From Rhabdornis inornatus (taxonomy: Eukaryota; Chordata; Aves; Passeriformes; Rhabdornithidae): DNA of 64,000 bases. The notes below the pieces were generated by a model. The model had not been told where the DNA came from. It saw only the letters and a program-made list of their open reading frames with translations, and did no database searches. Positions 46,393 to 57,885 of the stretch are shown in pieces; positions within the stretch are counted from its first letter, which is position 1; every line of letters starts with the position of its first letter. The stretch lies in the NCBI GenBank assembly GCA_013397075.1, contig VWZS01007474.1, positions 596,791-660,790 of the forward strand, given 5' to 3'. Position numbers and translations under genes: made by a program.

Positions 46393-46605
46393 GAATGGGA
46401 TGCTCATTAAATGGGATACTCATTAAATGGGATACTCAGCAGGGAGGATGGGGTACCCCCTGGATGGGATACCCAGTGAATGGGATACCCAGTGAATGGG
46501 ATACCCAGTGGATGGGATATCTCCTGAATGGGATATCTCCTGGATGGGATAACCCCTGGATGGGATACCCAGTGACTGGGATACCCAGTGGATGGGCTGC
46601 TCTCC
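46393..46605 (+). repeat. 16-bp minisatellite (GRATGGGATACCCAGT)
   Basis: Three units at 46393, 46409 and 46425, an irregular 21-base spacer, then nine units in strict 16-bp register from 46462 to 46605. Units end in CCCAGT, TCTCCT or CCCCT. Each contains GGATGGGAT, which is close to two GGAT tetramers. Confidence 0.93.
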
Positions 46606-46799
46606 AGACAGGACAGCTCTGGATGTGATTCTCCCACATGACACATGGAATGCCCACCAGGCAGGGTACAATTCCTCCTGGACACGATGGGATGCAGCGT
46701 GTCCTGCTCACCTCCCCTTCCCAGCCCAGCTCCCCCCTCTGCCCTGGGCTGCTCCACCTGAGCATCCAGCACCCAGAACATCCCAGCCACATCAGCCCC

Positions 46800-47400
46800 A
46801 CTTTCCTGAAATTAAAAATATAATTCATGGAAGCCCTTCTGCTTGTGTTGGGCTCGGAAAACACCCAGCTCCCTCCCCCTCCTTTTTAATAACATCCAAA
46901 TTGTGAAGCTAAACTACTTGACAGAGGCCTTTAAATATGTGCAAATATATATTTGCACTCGGTCGTTTTTTTTCTTCTTTTTCCCGGAGGCTCTTCCATT
47001 AGGTAATATTTGTTGCCAACATTAATTTCATTAGATTTTCATGGCATTTTAATAGGAGCCCCGGTGGTTTTTTGCATATATTAGCATGCAGGAGGAAGGA
47101 GAGTCACCAAATTAGAGTGGAAAAAAAAAAAATCTGGTGTAGAGGCAGCAAAGGGAAATTCCTGGGAGTGGGGGAGAATTCCAGGTCTGGCATTCCAGGT
47201 CTGGCACTTTCCCGTCGGCTCCGGAACCTGCCAGCCCATAATGAAGATATTTCCACCCTGATTAGAGCCCGAACCCGCGTGGAAGAGCTCGCAAATTAAA
47301 TACGTGTTGATTATGCAAACTCGATCCCGGGTTTATCCCTCATAAATAAGACATGAGCCGGGCTCGGCTCTCCGAGGGCGATATTTATTGTATGCAAATG
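46800..47400. promoter_or_regulatory. AT-rich island with POU/octamer motif cluster
   Basis: Contains the perfect 20-bp palindrome GTGCAAATATATATTTGCAC (46939-46958), TTTGCATA (47071-47078) followed by ATTAGCATGC, ATGCAAAC (47313-47320) and the perfect octamer ATGCAAAT (47392-47399), plus TAAT-rich words. There is no repeat signature. Regulatory role inferred. Confidence 0.45.
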
Positions 47401-47566
47401 GGGCACGGGGCTGGGAGGAGAAGTAATCAGCTGTTTATCAGGCGGGGACTGCCACGAGCTTGGGAATAATCACCCGGGAAGAGCTGGGAACAGCTGGAGG
47501 AGATGGATGGATGGGGCAAGGACAGGGGTGGCACCGGCAGGTGACCGAAATGCCCGCGGGCACCTG

Positions 47567-48490
47567 CCTGGCACCGAGCCCGGGGGATGCAGGGGCGGAT
47601 TTTATAGTGGACAGGGGAATTTTGGTGTTTAAAGGGATATTTTGGGGCGTATAGAGATATTTTGGTGGATATTTTGGAGTGTATAGGGGTATTTTGGGGT
47701 GTATAGAGATATTTTGGGATGTCTAATGGGATATTTTGGGGTGTCTAGGAGTATTTTGGGTGTGTAACCTGGCACCGAGCCCGGGGGCTGCAGGGGAAGG
47801 ATTTTATAGTGGACAGGGGTGTTTTGGTGTTTAAAGGGATATTTTGGGGTGTATAGAGATATTTTGGGGTGTAAAGGGATATTTTGGTGTGTATAGGGGT
47901 ATTTTGGGGTGTGTAACCCGGTACCGAGGTGGGAGTCTGCAGGGAGGGATTTTCTGGTGGACATGGATATTTTGGTGTCTAAAGGGATATTTTAGGGTGT
48001 ATAGGGGTATTTTACTCTGCATGGGGATATTTGAATGTGTGCAGGGGTATTTTGGGGTTCACGGGAGTATTAGGTGCTAGGTATTTTAGGGTGCACAGGA
48101 ATATTTTGGGGTGTATAGGAGTATTTTACTCTGCACAGGACTATTTTGGTATATATAGGTGTATTTTAAGATACAAACAGGTATTTTAGAGACCACAGGG
48201 GTCTTTTAGTGTGCACAGGGATATTTCTGTGTGTTATAGGTACATTTTAGGGTTCATAGGGGTATTTTAATCCTTATAGGGACATTTCACTGTGCATGGG
48301 AACATTTTAGTGTGCACAGGGATATTTCTGTGTGTTATAGGTACATTTTAGGGTTCATAGGGGTATTTTAATCCTTATAGGGACATTTCACTGTGCATGG
48401 GAACATTTTAGTGTGCACAGGGATATTTCTGTGTGTTATAGGTACATTTTAGGGTGTGTAGGGGTATTTTACTCTGCACAGGGGCATTTC
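47567..48490 (+). repeat. Nested minisatellite, ~20-bp units with higher-order copies
   Basis: The basic unit is about 20-21 bases (GTGTATAGGGGTATTTTGGG), repeated for some 900 bases. Larger copies are superimposed. Sequence starting CCTGGCACCGAGCCCGGGGG recurs at 47567 and 47768, and a diverged copy lies at 47917. At the far end a 101-base block occurs at 48210-48310, again at 48311-48411 without any difference, and partly from 48412. Confidence 0.95.
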
Positions 48491-49689
48491 ATCACCCACA
48501 GGTGCCTGTTCCTGTGCACACCTGTGCTCCATTCGGTGCCATGCAATTCCCAGGAGCCGGGCTCTGGAATGTCCAGCACCTCCAGAGCTCCCATGAGCTC
48601 CCAACAGAATGAAAAATGGGATTTAAACTTTCAGAAAAAGCAGCCCTGGCAGCCTGTGTGGTCCTGCCCAGCGGTGCCCCTTCAGGGAGCTCTGGCAAGG
48701 AACCTGTGATGATGATAAATGCATCCAGAGTGGGTTTTTCTTCCTTTTTTTTTTTCTTCCCTCTTTCCCCCCACATCATTTTATAGGAAATACATGTTGG
48801 AAATGAAATTGAAATGAAAATGAATAAATATTTCATAGAATACAATTACCGTGGCTCAGGACCAAGACAACTGCAGCAGCTCCTGCTGCACACAGCACGT
48901 TTGCAATTCAGCGGCAAAGAATTGCTCTCTGGGCTTTTAATCTGCTTTTTTTGCCAACACAAATAATCCCCCAGCCCCCAGCAGGGAGGTGCCCCCGGGC
49001 AAGGCCTGGATCCAGGCATTCCCCATCACCCCAGGGGCACTTTGGGTGCACGCTGGATTTGCCACCCCATTAAAAAAAATCGAGTTCAATTCAATTCTTT
49101 GCCATAAAAGTGGGAAAGAGTGAAAAACCAGCAGGGGACAGCCTGGAAGGGCTCAGCTTCAATAAAAGGTGACTTGGTGTCTGGCCTCTCCCTGCTGCTG
49201 CAGCTCCCGTGGAGCCGGGGACAAACATCCCGAGCACTGGGACACGGCGTGGTTTCCAGCCACCACCAGTCAATGGAGAAGAAAAAGAGCTTTTTCCGGA
49301 GCGCAGCGGGAAGCGGAGGATTTATGGGAAACAATTTGGTGGCGAGAGTTGGGTTTGTTTGTTTGCTTTGGCGGCCCGGGCGATGTGAGAGCGGCCCTGG
49401 GATGTGACAGCGGCTGGGACGGCTGCAGGAGCCTCATCCCGAGGGATCCTGATGGGAAATCCCAATTTCTCTAGCTCCGGGAGCAGGTGGGCCAGCGGAT
49501 GCCCAAGCCACGGCTGGAACTTCCTAAATCCCCAAGGAGCATCCTCCTCCTTCTCCTTGACACCCACTCCGTACTGTCACCCGGAGGGGACGCCTTGCTC
49601 GGGAATTCTCCCCATCCTCTCCATCCCAGGCCTTCAAATCCAAGGAGAAGCACAGAACCCTCCCACCCATTCCCAATCCAGCCCCCCCG

Positions 49690-49770
49690 TGCTCCCGGAG
49701 GGGCTTTGATGCCGGCGGCGGCGGGAGGCGGGCGGGAGCGCGGGGCCGCGGCGCCGCTTTGAACAGGAAT
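49690..49770. other. CpG-rich patch
   Basis: Brief GGCGGCGGCGGGAGGCGGGC-type sequence bounded by ordinary DNA. No exon or splice-bounded frame is seen. Confidence 0.4.
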
Positions 49771-49964
49771 TACAGGGAAAACTCAACAAAATGGCACAGC
49801 CGCGGCGGCAGCGTCGTGTTCTCCCAAAGCAGGAATAAAACAGACGCGCAGACGGTGCTTTGCAAACAATTTAATTTGCCTGATGCTTTGATATAGATGA
49901 GGATGCGGCGAGGCGGGCGCGGGGAGAGATGAAACGCGCTGTCGGAGGCGGGGGGGATGCGCCG

Positions 49965-50090
49965 TGTGAGATGTGCCGAGCACTGTGAGAGATGTGCCCG
50001 TGAGAGATGTCCCCTTGAGAGGTGTGCCCGTGTGAGATGTGCCCTGCACAGTGTGACATGTGCCCATGTGAGGTGTGCCAAGGTGGTGTG
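49965..50090 (+). repeat. GTGAGAGATGTGCCC minisatellite
   Basis: About seven diverged units of 15-18 bases with the core GTGAGAKGTGCCC. It lies inside the larger duplicated mosaic. Confidence 0.8.
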
Positions 50091-51104
50091 CTGGTGCACG
50101 GTGAGAGAGGTGCCAGCGGTGGCCAAAAGTGGCTCTGCCCATCTCCGACCTGGGGAAGTGACCACAAGCTCCTGCAGGACCGGGACTGCATCACAAGCCT
50201 CACGTGGTGCAGGGACACCACTCCAGTGCCACCCAGGGACACCCAGTGCCACTCAGGGACACTCTCTGTGGCCAGGGCAATGTGAGACTCCAGGCTGTGA
50301 CAGCATCGGGGCTGGGGCAGGTGCAAAGACCTCATCCCAAGGGATCCTGTTGGGATGCCCAAATACCCCCAGCTCCGAGGGCAGAGGGGCCACCAGTGTC
50401 ACCCAGCCCTGCCCAATGCCCGCACCGGGCTGGGTCTGTGAGAAACCTCCACCTCCCACCCCCGACCCGACCTGGCACCAGTGCCAGGGTGACTCCGAGC
50501 TCTTGCAGGACCGGGATTGCACCGGGAGCATCACGTGCTGGGACACAGGTGCCACTCAGGGACACCCTCGGTGCCACCCAGCCCTGCCCAACGCCCACGC
50601 CGGGCCGGGGCTGTGGGAAACCTCCACCCCCAGCAGCTAAAGAGACAGGGCTGGGAGCGCATGAGGAGCGCGGCTGTCAGATATGGGGCACGCTGAAATA
50701 TTAATGGAACTAACATTTCAATTACCTTTTATCTGTACAGGCTCAGGCTGCGGCGAGGGGGTTGGGGCGGGCCCCCCCCCGCGTGCTGTCACCCAGACAT
50801 TCATGCTGTGCTGGTTCTTTTTATTGGTTTTCATCACTTTTGACATTGCCAACAATGAACCTTGAAGTAAATTTTCAGTAGTGACTGTGTCAGTGGAAAA
50901 CCGTCTCCCTGTCATTTTTCTAAATTAGGCAATGATTCGAGTCCTTGGGGCTGGGGTGGGAGGAGGAGTGATGGGGCTGAGCAGGAGGAAGGGGTGGCCA
51001 TGGGGATCCTCCTCCAGGCCCCCCCGGCCCAGGTGCCAGGACCTCAGCAGGACAGGGGACTGTCACCTCCTGCAGCCGCCCCTCACCTCCCTCCTGACAC
51101 TGCA

Positions 51105-51250
51105 AAACCTGCCCTGAGCTGCTCCCAGATGTGCCCCAGCACCAGATGTGCTCTGAGCAGTGCCCAGATGGGCCCTGAGCTCCTGATGCTGCAAAACGTG
51201 CCCTGAGCAGCACCAGATGTGTCCTCAGTGCCAGATGTGCTGCAGTGGCA
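51105..51250 (+). repeat. Degenerate CCAGATGTGC/CCTGAGC tandem tract
   Basis: About six CAGATGTGC or CAGATGGGC words with intervening CCCTGAGCWGC, spaced 20-30 bases. The tract is strongly diverged. Confidence 0.65.
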
Positions 51251-54200
51251 GGGCCAGCAGCAGATCCATGGTCCAGCCACCCACCCTGGCCCCCACCGGG
51301 CAGCTGTAACCCCTTCCCTGCCGTGCCAGCAGGCTCCAGCCATGGCCACCCCATAACCTGGCACTGCCACCCCTGTGTCACAGCCCTCAAGGGGTGGAGC
51401 TGCTCCTCCATCCGGGGCAGGATCCCTCTTCCCAGTATTTTCTTACATTTGCTGGTTCTGGGAGCACTCAGGGCCACGATGTCTCCTCTCCACCCCCACC
51501 CATCCCCATCCCACGCCCCTCGGTGATGCCGGGATCATCCTTCCAGGGAGGCACAGCCGCTCCAGCTCCCGGCACGTGGACACCGCTCACCTCTGCTGCA
51601 CCGCGGCCCCTCCTCGCCCCCGGGGGGGAGACTGAGCAGAACTTTAATTTTAATGTTCATTGAGCATGTAAAGGGGAAAAAAAAATCAATTTAATAACCT
51701 CTCTTCACAAACAGTGCCTCGAGGCTGCTCGGCACACGCGGCTCCGGGAACTTCACAAAGTCTTTTGTGCCATTATTTACCGCGGGGATTAAATGGAGCC
51801 GGGAGCAGGAGCAGCTCCGGTGCTCCCGAGTGGAGCTGGGAGGGCTCCAGCCCCACACCGTCATCCTGGAGATGAAGCCAAGAGGGTGTAGATGGATGTG
51901 AGGGCTAATATATACCACCAGGAAAAACTCCTCCCTTGGCTTTTCCAAAAGGAATGCTGTTCCTCCATCACCGACTCCTCAGTAGCATCTTCAGAGGATC
52001 CTGAGGACTGGGGAGGAGTGGGGGGCTCTGAGAAGAATTTATTGTTGAGCTCAATGTGATTCCTAGAGAAATCATTCAGCAAATACATCTCGAGGCAGGG
52101 CAGGAGTCCTGGTGCTCGGGTGGAGCAGTTTGCTTCCCAAAATCCAGCCCCAGAGCCTTGGTGGAGTGATGGGCACCATCCCCATCCCTGCAGCACCTGC
52201 ACAGAAACAACAGTTTGCCATCAGATTTTGATTACAACCTTCTTGTCTGCGAGTTTAGGCATGGCTACAAATCCCAGTGTTATTCAAATTGCATCAATTA
52301 TTCAATTCCTGCTGCTGGGAGGGTGATGGGAAGGTGGCTGGCGCTGAGCAGCACCCACCCTGGAGGGGTTTCTGATTCCCATGGGATCCCTTTGATCCTA
52401 TTAACCTGTGCCTTTGGCTCCTGTGGAATCAGTGAATTGCTCCACACCTACATACAAGTTCGTTTCCAGAGGCAATTTGCAGTGGGAATGATTTGAATAA
52501 ACTTTCCGTTGACTTTGCAAGCAATTTTCCCAGCAATTTTTCCAGCCCAGCACCTGGCATCCACCCACCTTGTTTTGTGGCTCCGACAGCGGCGGGAGAG
52601 CGATGCCCAGGGTCCTGTCCCCACCTCATCCCAGCCCTAGGGAAGGGCGATGCTCCAGAGCTTCCCCATCACTGCCAGGGGGAAAATCCACTCCCAGCAC
52701 CATCACCCCAAGGGTCTTGGTCCCAGGGTGCCACCAGCAAAGGGACTGCCGTGGATGCCACCATCAGCCACCCCCTCCCGCCCCGTTTGTGCCCCGGCGC
52801 GGTGTCACACAGATGAATGGTCCCTGTCATCGCCCGTGCTGCCCCGAGGAGGTGTCACCGTGATTTATGGCACTGTCCCTGCTGGGGACCGAGCAGCCAC
52901 AGCCCCAGGCCCGGCTAGCACCACTTGTCCCCGGTTTTGGCTCTGGAGACACCGGGCATGTCCGCGCGGGGCTCTTCTCACGGTGTGCTGGAAGCCAGTG
53001 TGGGGGGAAATAAATCACATTTCTGGAGGTGCTAAAAAGGGGCTCAGGGCTCACCCCCAGCTCCTCTGGGGGCTGCTGTGGGGTGAGCCCACTGCAGCAT
53101 TCCCAGGAGAGGAACAATCCCAGATTCCGTGCATCTCCTCAGCCTTGCTGCCTCCTCCATTCCCAAGGCTGAGATTCCCGGTAGGATTGAGAAGGAATAA
53201 GTGGGAATGCTCCAGGGAGATGCCAAAGGACCCACTGAGGCTGAAATATCNTGGAGGAAACCAGAGGCTGGTTTTGCCCGAGACCTCCAATATTGGCTCT
53301 TTCCCACTGGGAAATTGTATAAAATTCCGGAGAAACGACGCAGCCAGCGCTGGAAGCCACAGATCCAGAGCTGCTCAAAAATTGCCTCAGTTAAATGAAA
53401 TCGAAATAAAATCAGGGACGTGGGTGACATGCAAAGGTGGGCGATGGCACACGGGTCCCCCTCCACCCCTCCCGCCCCGCTCCATCCCCATCCCACCCCA
53501 GCATCCCGACCCTGCTCCCGCCATCCCTGTGTCGCTGCCTCCCCTCAAATGGGGGCCGAGATTTCTTTGCTTTCGGTGACTTTTTCCAGGCACGAGGATG
53601 ATTAACACATCAAAAGGCTGTTTTGCTTTGCTTAACAATATTATCTGCTTAACTGCCCCGTTAATTGAATCAGGCAGCGTTTGTTTGTGCAGGGGGAGTC
53701 ACCCCAACAAGTCTATTTTATTTTGATGACTTTTGTGTCCTATTAGTGGTTTTTAATGCTGGCTCTGCCTCGCAGCAAGGCAAGGAAAGCAGGATGGACG
53801 TGGAGTGTTTTATCCATGAAATCCTGGCTCCTGGATTCTCTCCAGCACCTGAGGATGAGGCTGGCACAAAGGGCAGGGATGGGACCCTCAGTGAGGACAG
53901 AGCCATCCCTGCTGCCCTGCAAGTGCCAGGTGAGCATCCCAGTGCCCTGAGTGTCCCCAGCCCCTAACTGCAGGCAGATTCAGCCCCTGTGCCAGGTGCC
54001 AACATCCTTCCTGCCTCCACAGCTGGCAGATCCCCCTCCAGGGCTGGCAGCAGGGACAGGGATGTGCTGGTTGGGGTCCCTCAGTGGCACATGGGTGGGC
54101 TGGGAGTGGGGTGGGTGCCCTGCAACCCCAGCTCGTGTCCCAGTTTCCCAGTCCCTCTGCAACCCCTCCATCTCAGGGTGGAAACCAGGAAACTTCACCG

Positions 54201-55189
54201 GATTGTGAGAACGGCCCCGGGGGTCCCCCCCAAAGCACGCACTGAGGTTTCTGCCCCCCCGGGCGCTGCAGCGGGGCCTCTGAGACCCCCCTGGAGCCCC
54301 CCCGGCTCGCTCTCCCCCTCCCCTGCAAAGGCTCCTACGCCTGAACTGCACGAAATCAGATTAAGGGCAGCAGACAAAGCCCCGCGCAGGAATAAACACG
54401 GCGGAGCGGGATGGGGCCAATGGAAGCGCCCCGGGAATGGCCCCATGTCCCCTACAGGGTCCCTGTCCCACAGCGGGCAGTGTGCAGGCACAAGGACAGA
54501 CGGACACCGAGTCTCCCTGAGCGGCCCCGCCGTGCCCGGAGGGTTTCCCGGAGGGTTTCCAGGCGCTCCTGCCAACAGGAGGAGATGCAGGGATGTCTCA
54601 GGGGTGGTGGGGACACGGGAGGGCCGCTGGGGACAGTGACCCCGGGGCAGGACCCAGCCAGCAGGTTCAGGTGCTCCCGGCTCGGGGGCTTTATCCTCCC
54701 ACTGCAACCAGGGCCGCCACATCCCTGCTCCCGTTTTCCTCCAGTTCCCGATGTTCCAGCCGGGCTGGGCTGGGACAGGCTGGGGACAGGATGGGTAATT
54801 CTGGGAGCGGAGGAGACGGGATCGTCGGAGAATCCAGACAGCAAATAATCTGGCTCTGAAAAGAGCTGCTGATGGCTCATTAGCAACTTTGAAAAGCATC
54901 CGGTGAAAAAGCCTCTGCCCTTGTGCTGGGAGGGGTTCTGCTCATTCCTCCTCTTGTCCTTGATTAAAAGGACATTTGCATGTAAATTGGCGCTTGGGTC
55001 CTTGCCGGCGGTGCCGGCTCGGGTCTGGCCCCACCTGAGGCTCTCCCAGTCTGCACCCACTGCCCTGGGAAGGTCTGTGTGCCCCCGGCATGGCCTGGCA
55101 CGGCACGGCATTGTCCAGGATGGCACATGGAGCTGGGACACGAATCTCTCCTCTGTCTGCAGTAACTGGTTTGAGTCACCAATGTCTGC

Positions 55190-55345
55190 AGGGCTGGGAC
55201 ACGGGATAGGGACACAGGACAGGGACATGGGACAGGGATGCAGGGCAGGAACATGCAGCTGGGGCACAGGACAAGGACACAGAGCTGGGATATGGAATGG
55301 GGACATGGAGCAGTGAGAGGGAGTGGGGACAGAGAGTTGGGACAG
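55190..55345 (+). repeat. Degenerate GGACACAGGACAG tandem tract
   Basis: About ten diverged units of roughly 13 bases with the core GGGACAYRGGACA. Confidence 0.75.
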
Positions 55346-57734
55346 AATGTGGGGACACAGGGCCCTCGGGGGAAGCTGCCAGTCCAGCAGTGTGAACACA
55401 GATTCCTGGTGCTGCTGCCCAGCCGTGTGAGCAGCCCCACTGTGATCCTACAAAGGCTTTTCCAGTAGCTGGAACACGCTCCTGCTCCCGCCCGCATTCC
55501 CCTGGGATGGCATTTTCCAAAACAAACGCATTTGTTGGCTGCATATGGGGAAGTGCCGGGCAATCCGTCTGCCTGTTTGATGTCTGTTCCCACATCGTGT
55601 CATTTTAAAAGGCAACATTTTGTTAATGGGAAACACTGCCTGGCTCTTCCCTCTCCTCTGTGCCAGTCTTGCTGGATGCAGGACAGGACAGGGGACAGGC
55701 CATGTGCCACCAGCGCTGCCCACGTGCCACTTTCAGAGCAGTGAGGAGGAGGAGAATTGACCCCGACTGTGGGTAGGTAGCACAGGGAGAAAAGCTCACC
55801 CCCTCAGCCATGGCAGGGAAAAGGGACAGTGGGGCAGCCAGGGGACAGGGGTGTCACCTGCACCCTCCTGTTAGGTACAGCCAGACCACCATGGAAGGGA
55901 GCTGCTCTTCCAGGGTCCTGCAGAGCTGGAGGGGTCCCCTCCAGCACAGCCAGGCTCCATCTGCACCCCAACCCAGCCTTGGGGACCCCAACACCCATGG
56001 GGGCCGTAGAGCCACCAAACGTGTGACAGCAACGCCAACAGGGAAATCAACAGGAGAAGGGGACTATTTCTAGCTGGGCACAGTGTGCCACCACCACTGG
56101 CGTCACTGTCACCGCCTGGCAGCCCCTGGGTGATGGAGGGGGCGGGGATGGCCAGGAGCCAGCGCTGCCAGCGCTCGGGTGACGCTCATTTCCCAAACAC
56201 GGAGCACAGCGAAGGGCGACGCTCCCCCGGCACAGCGAATTCCCCAGCCCCCCCTAATCAGCAGCCAGTGCTTAATTGGCACATTTCTGCCTGGCTGGGG
56301 TCTCTGCCAAGGAGGGAACCTCGGCTCTGCCGGCAGCAGCCGTGGCCTCCCGTGCCCTCGGTGGGGACAGAGTGGGGACAGGCTGGGACAGGCTGGGACG
56401 ACTGCGGCCACCCACGGCGTCTAGGCTTGACCAAATCCCTCAACCTCGGACGTTCCCGTGGCAGTGCCAGCGCCGTGCCCCCCAAAGCAGCCATCCTGCA
56501 GCAGGGGTGACGCCGGTGACGCGCTGGGGGTGACGCTGGCGCGAGCCCCCGGTTGTGTCGCTCCCAACCTGCCAGCGCGAATCAAAGGATCTGCCACGCA
56601 CGCCGCAGCCCTTTCTTCTCATATCACTCACACCACTGCCACGCTGCATTGTGACAATGGGCTGTAATTAAGGTGTCAGCATATCATTTAGCCTTTTCAA
56701 TATAAAACCGGGAGACAGGCTGGGAAATCTGTAGTCTTCTCTTTAATGAGGAATGTAGGGGGGAAAGAGGAGAAGTGGAGGTAGTGGCTTGGCAAGGGTG
56801 GGACAAAAGGCACCTCTGTCTCGTGGGGTTCTGGAGGGTGCAGGGCACTGGGCTGGCACACTGCTGTGGGACCACCCAGTCCAGGAGAGAGAGGGGACCC
56901 CGCTGGGGCCAGGCATTCCAAGGCTCTGGGACCATCCCTGGGGGGCTGTAGGAGCCACTAGCACCTGGAGAAAGGGGCTGGCAGTGCCATGTGGGGCATT
57001 CCAGGTGTGTCCCACCTGGAAGTCGTGCTCAGATGTCATGAGGGCCTTGCAGAGCTGTGTGGGACACACAACGAGCCCATGCCATGACCAGTGACAAGGG
57101 ATGGAGCCACGTGTGCCGTGAGCTCACTCTGGTGCCACAGCAGCACCGTGTTTGATCAGTGCTGCATCCACCACGTTGCTGTTGGGGCCATCCCGGCCTT
57201 GTGAATATTTTGCCCAATTCCCAGCAGTTCTTACACAGGGAGACCCCAGCTGCATCCCCCCAAAAGTGCCTGTCCCTGTTCCCCCCCATCCCGTGGGCAC
57301 CGCAGCGCTCCGGGGCCGGCTGCAATCCAGAGGGCAGCGAGTGAGTTCAACACCATCAATAATCCCTGATGGCTACAGAAAGCGCTTTCCCGAGGAATAA
57401 ATTCTTGCTGCATCAAAAGGAAGCTGCAAATCAATGCGGGAATCGCTCATTCTGAACGATGGGAACTCGTCTCGCTACAGTGGGAAGCATTAGCTAGGAA
57501 CGGGGGGGACACGGGGCCGGGAGCACCAGTCCCCTCCATAAAATCAGGAACCAAAATTAATGATGAGCTAAAACGGGAGCGGGATGATCCATCCCGGTGT
57601 CCCTGCTCATCCTGCCACTGTGCCAGCCCCCGGAGCATGGCTGCAAACTCCTGGCCCTGCTACCTATCGGAGCAAATTCCAAATTCCTTTTGGATTTTTT
57701 TTTTTTTTTTTTGTCTTGTAAGATCCCCTAGAAC

Positions 57735-57885
57735 TTTTCCGTGCGGCTCATCCCGCTCGGGCCGGGCGGTTCAAAGCCGCAGCGGTGGTCCCGGAGCAGC
57801 CTCCGCCTCCATCCCCGCCTTTGTCTGCGCCGGCTCCGGCTCTCAGGGCACTTTGGGAGAGATGGATGTGCGGCCCCGCCGAAGC
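57735..57885. other. CpG-rich patch followed by an RFX-like half-site
   Basis: CpG-dense block (GCTCGGGCCGGGCGGTTCAAAGCCGC...). CTTAGCAAC at 57922-57930 is the same 9-mer as at 30172-30180. A plain promoter of an unrecognised transcript is possible, but no exon is visible. Confidence 0.3.

Larger units (their letters stand above)
49404..50640 (+). repeat. Mosaic of locally duplicated GC-rich segments
   Basis: Segment 49404-49494 (GTGACAGCGGCTGGG... CTCATCCCGAGGGATCCTG...) recurs diverged at 50297-50392. Segment about 50168-50260 (CTCCTGCAGGACCGGGACTG) recurs at about 50498-50580. Segment about 50390-50460 (CACCCAGCCCTGCCCAATGC) recurs at about 50574-50632. The copies share order but differ by substitutions and small indels. 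Confidence 0.7.

Noticed and set aside
50168..50640. Possible endogenous retroviral LTR
   Set aside because: The repeated segments lack terminal TG/CA pairs, a primer-binding site or any retroviral protein; local duplication explains them better.
54195..55399. Overlapping minus-strand frames of 234 and 315 codons
   Set aside because: They pass through a degenerate GGACACAGGACAG tract giving Cys/Pro/Ser repeats; no splice-bounded segment resembles a protein family.
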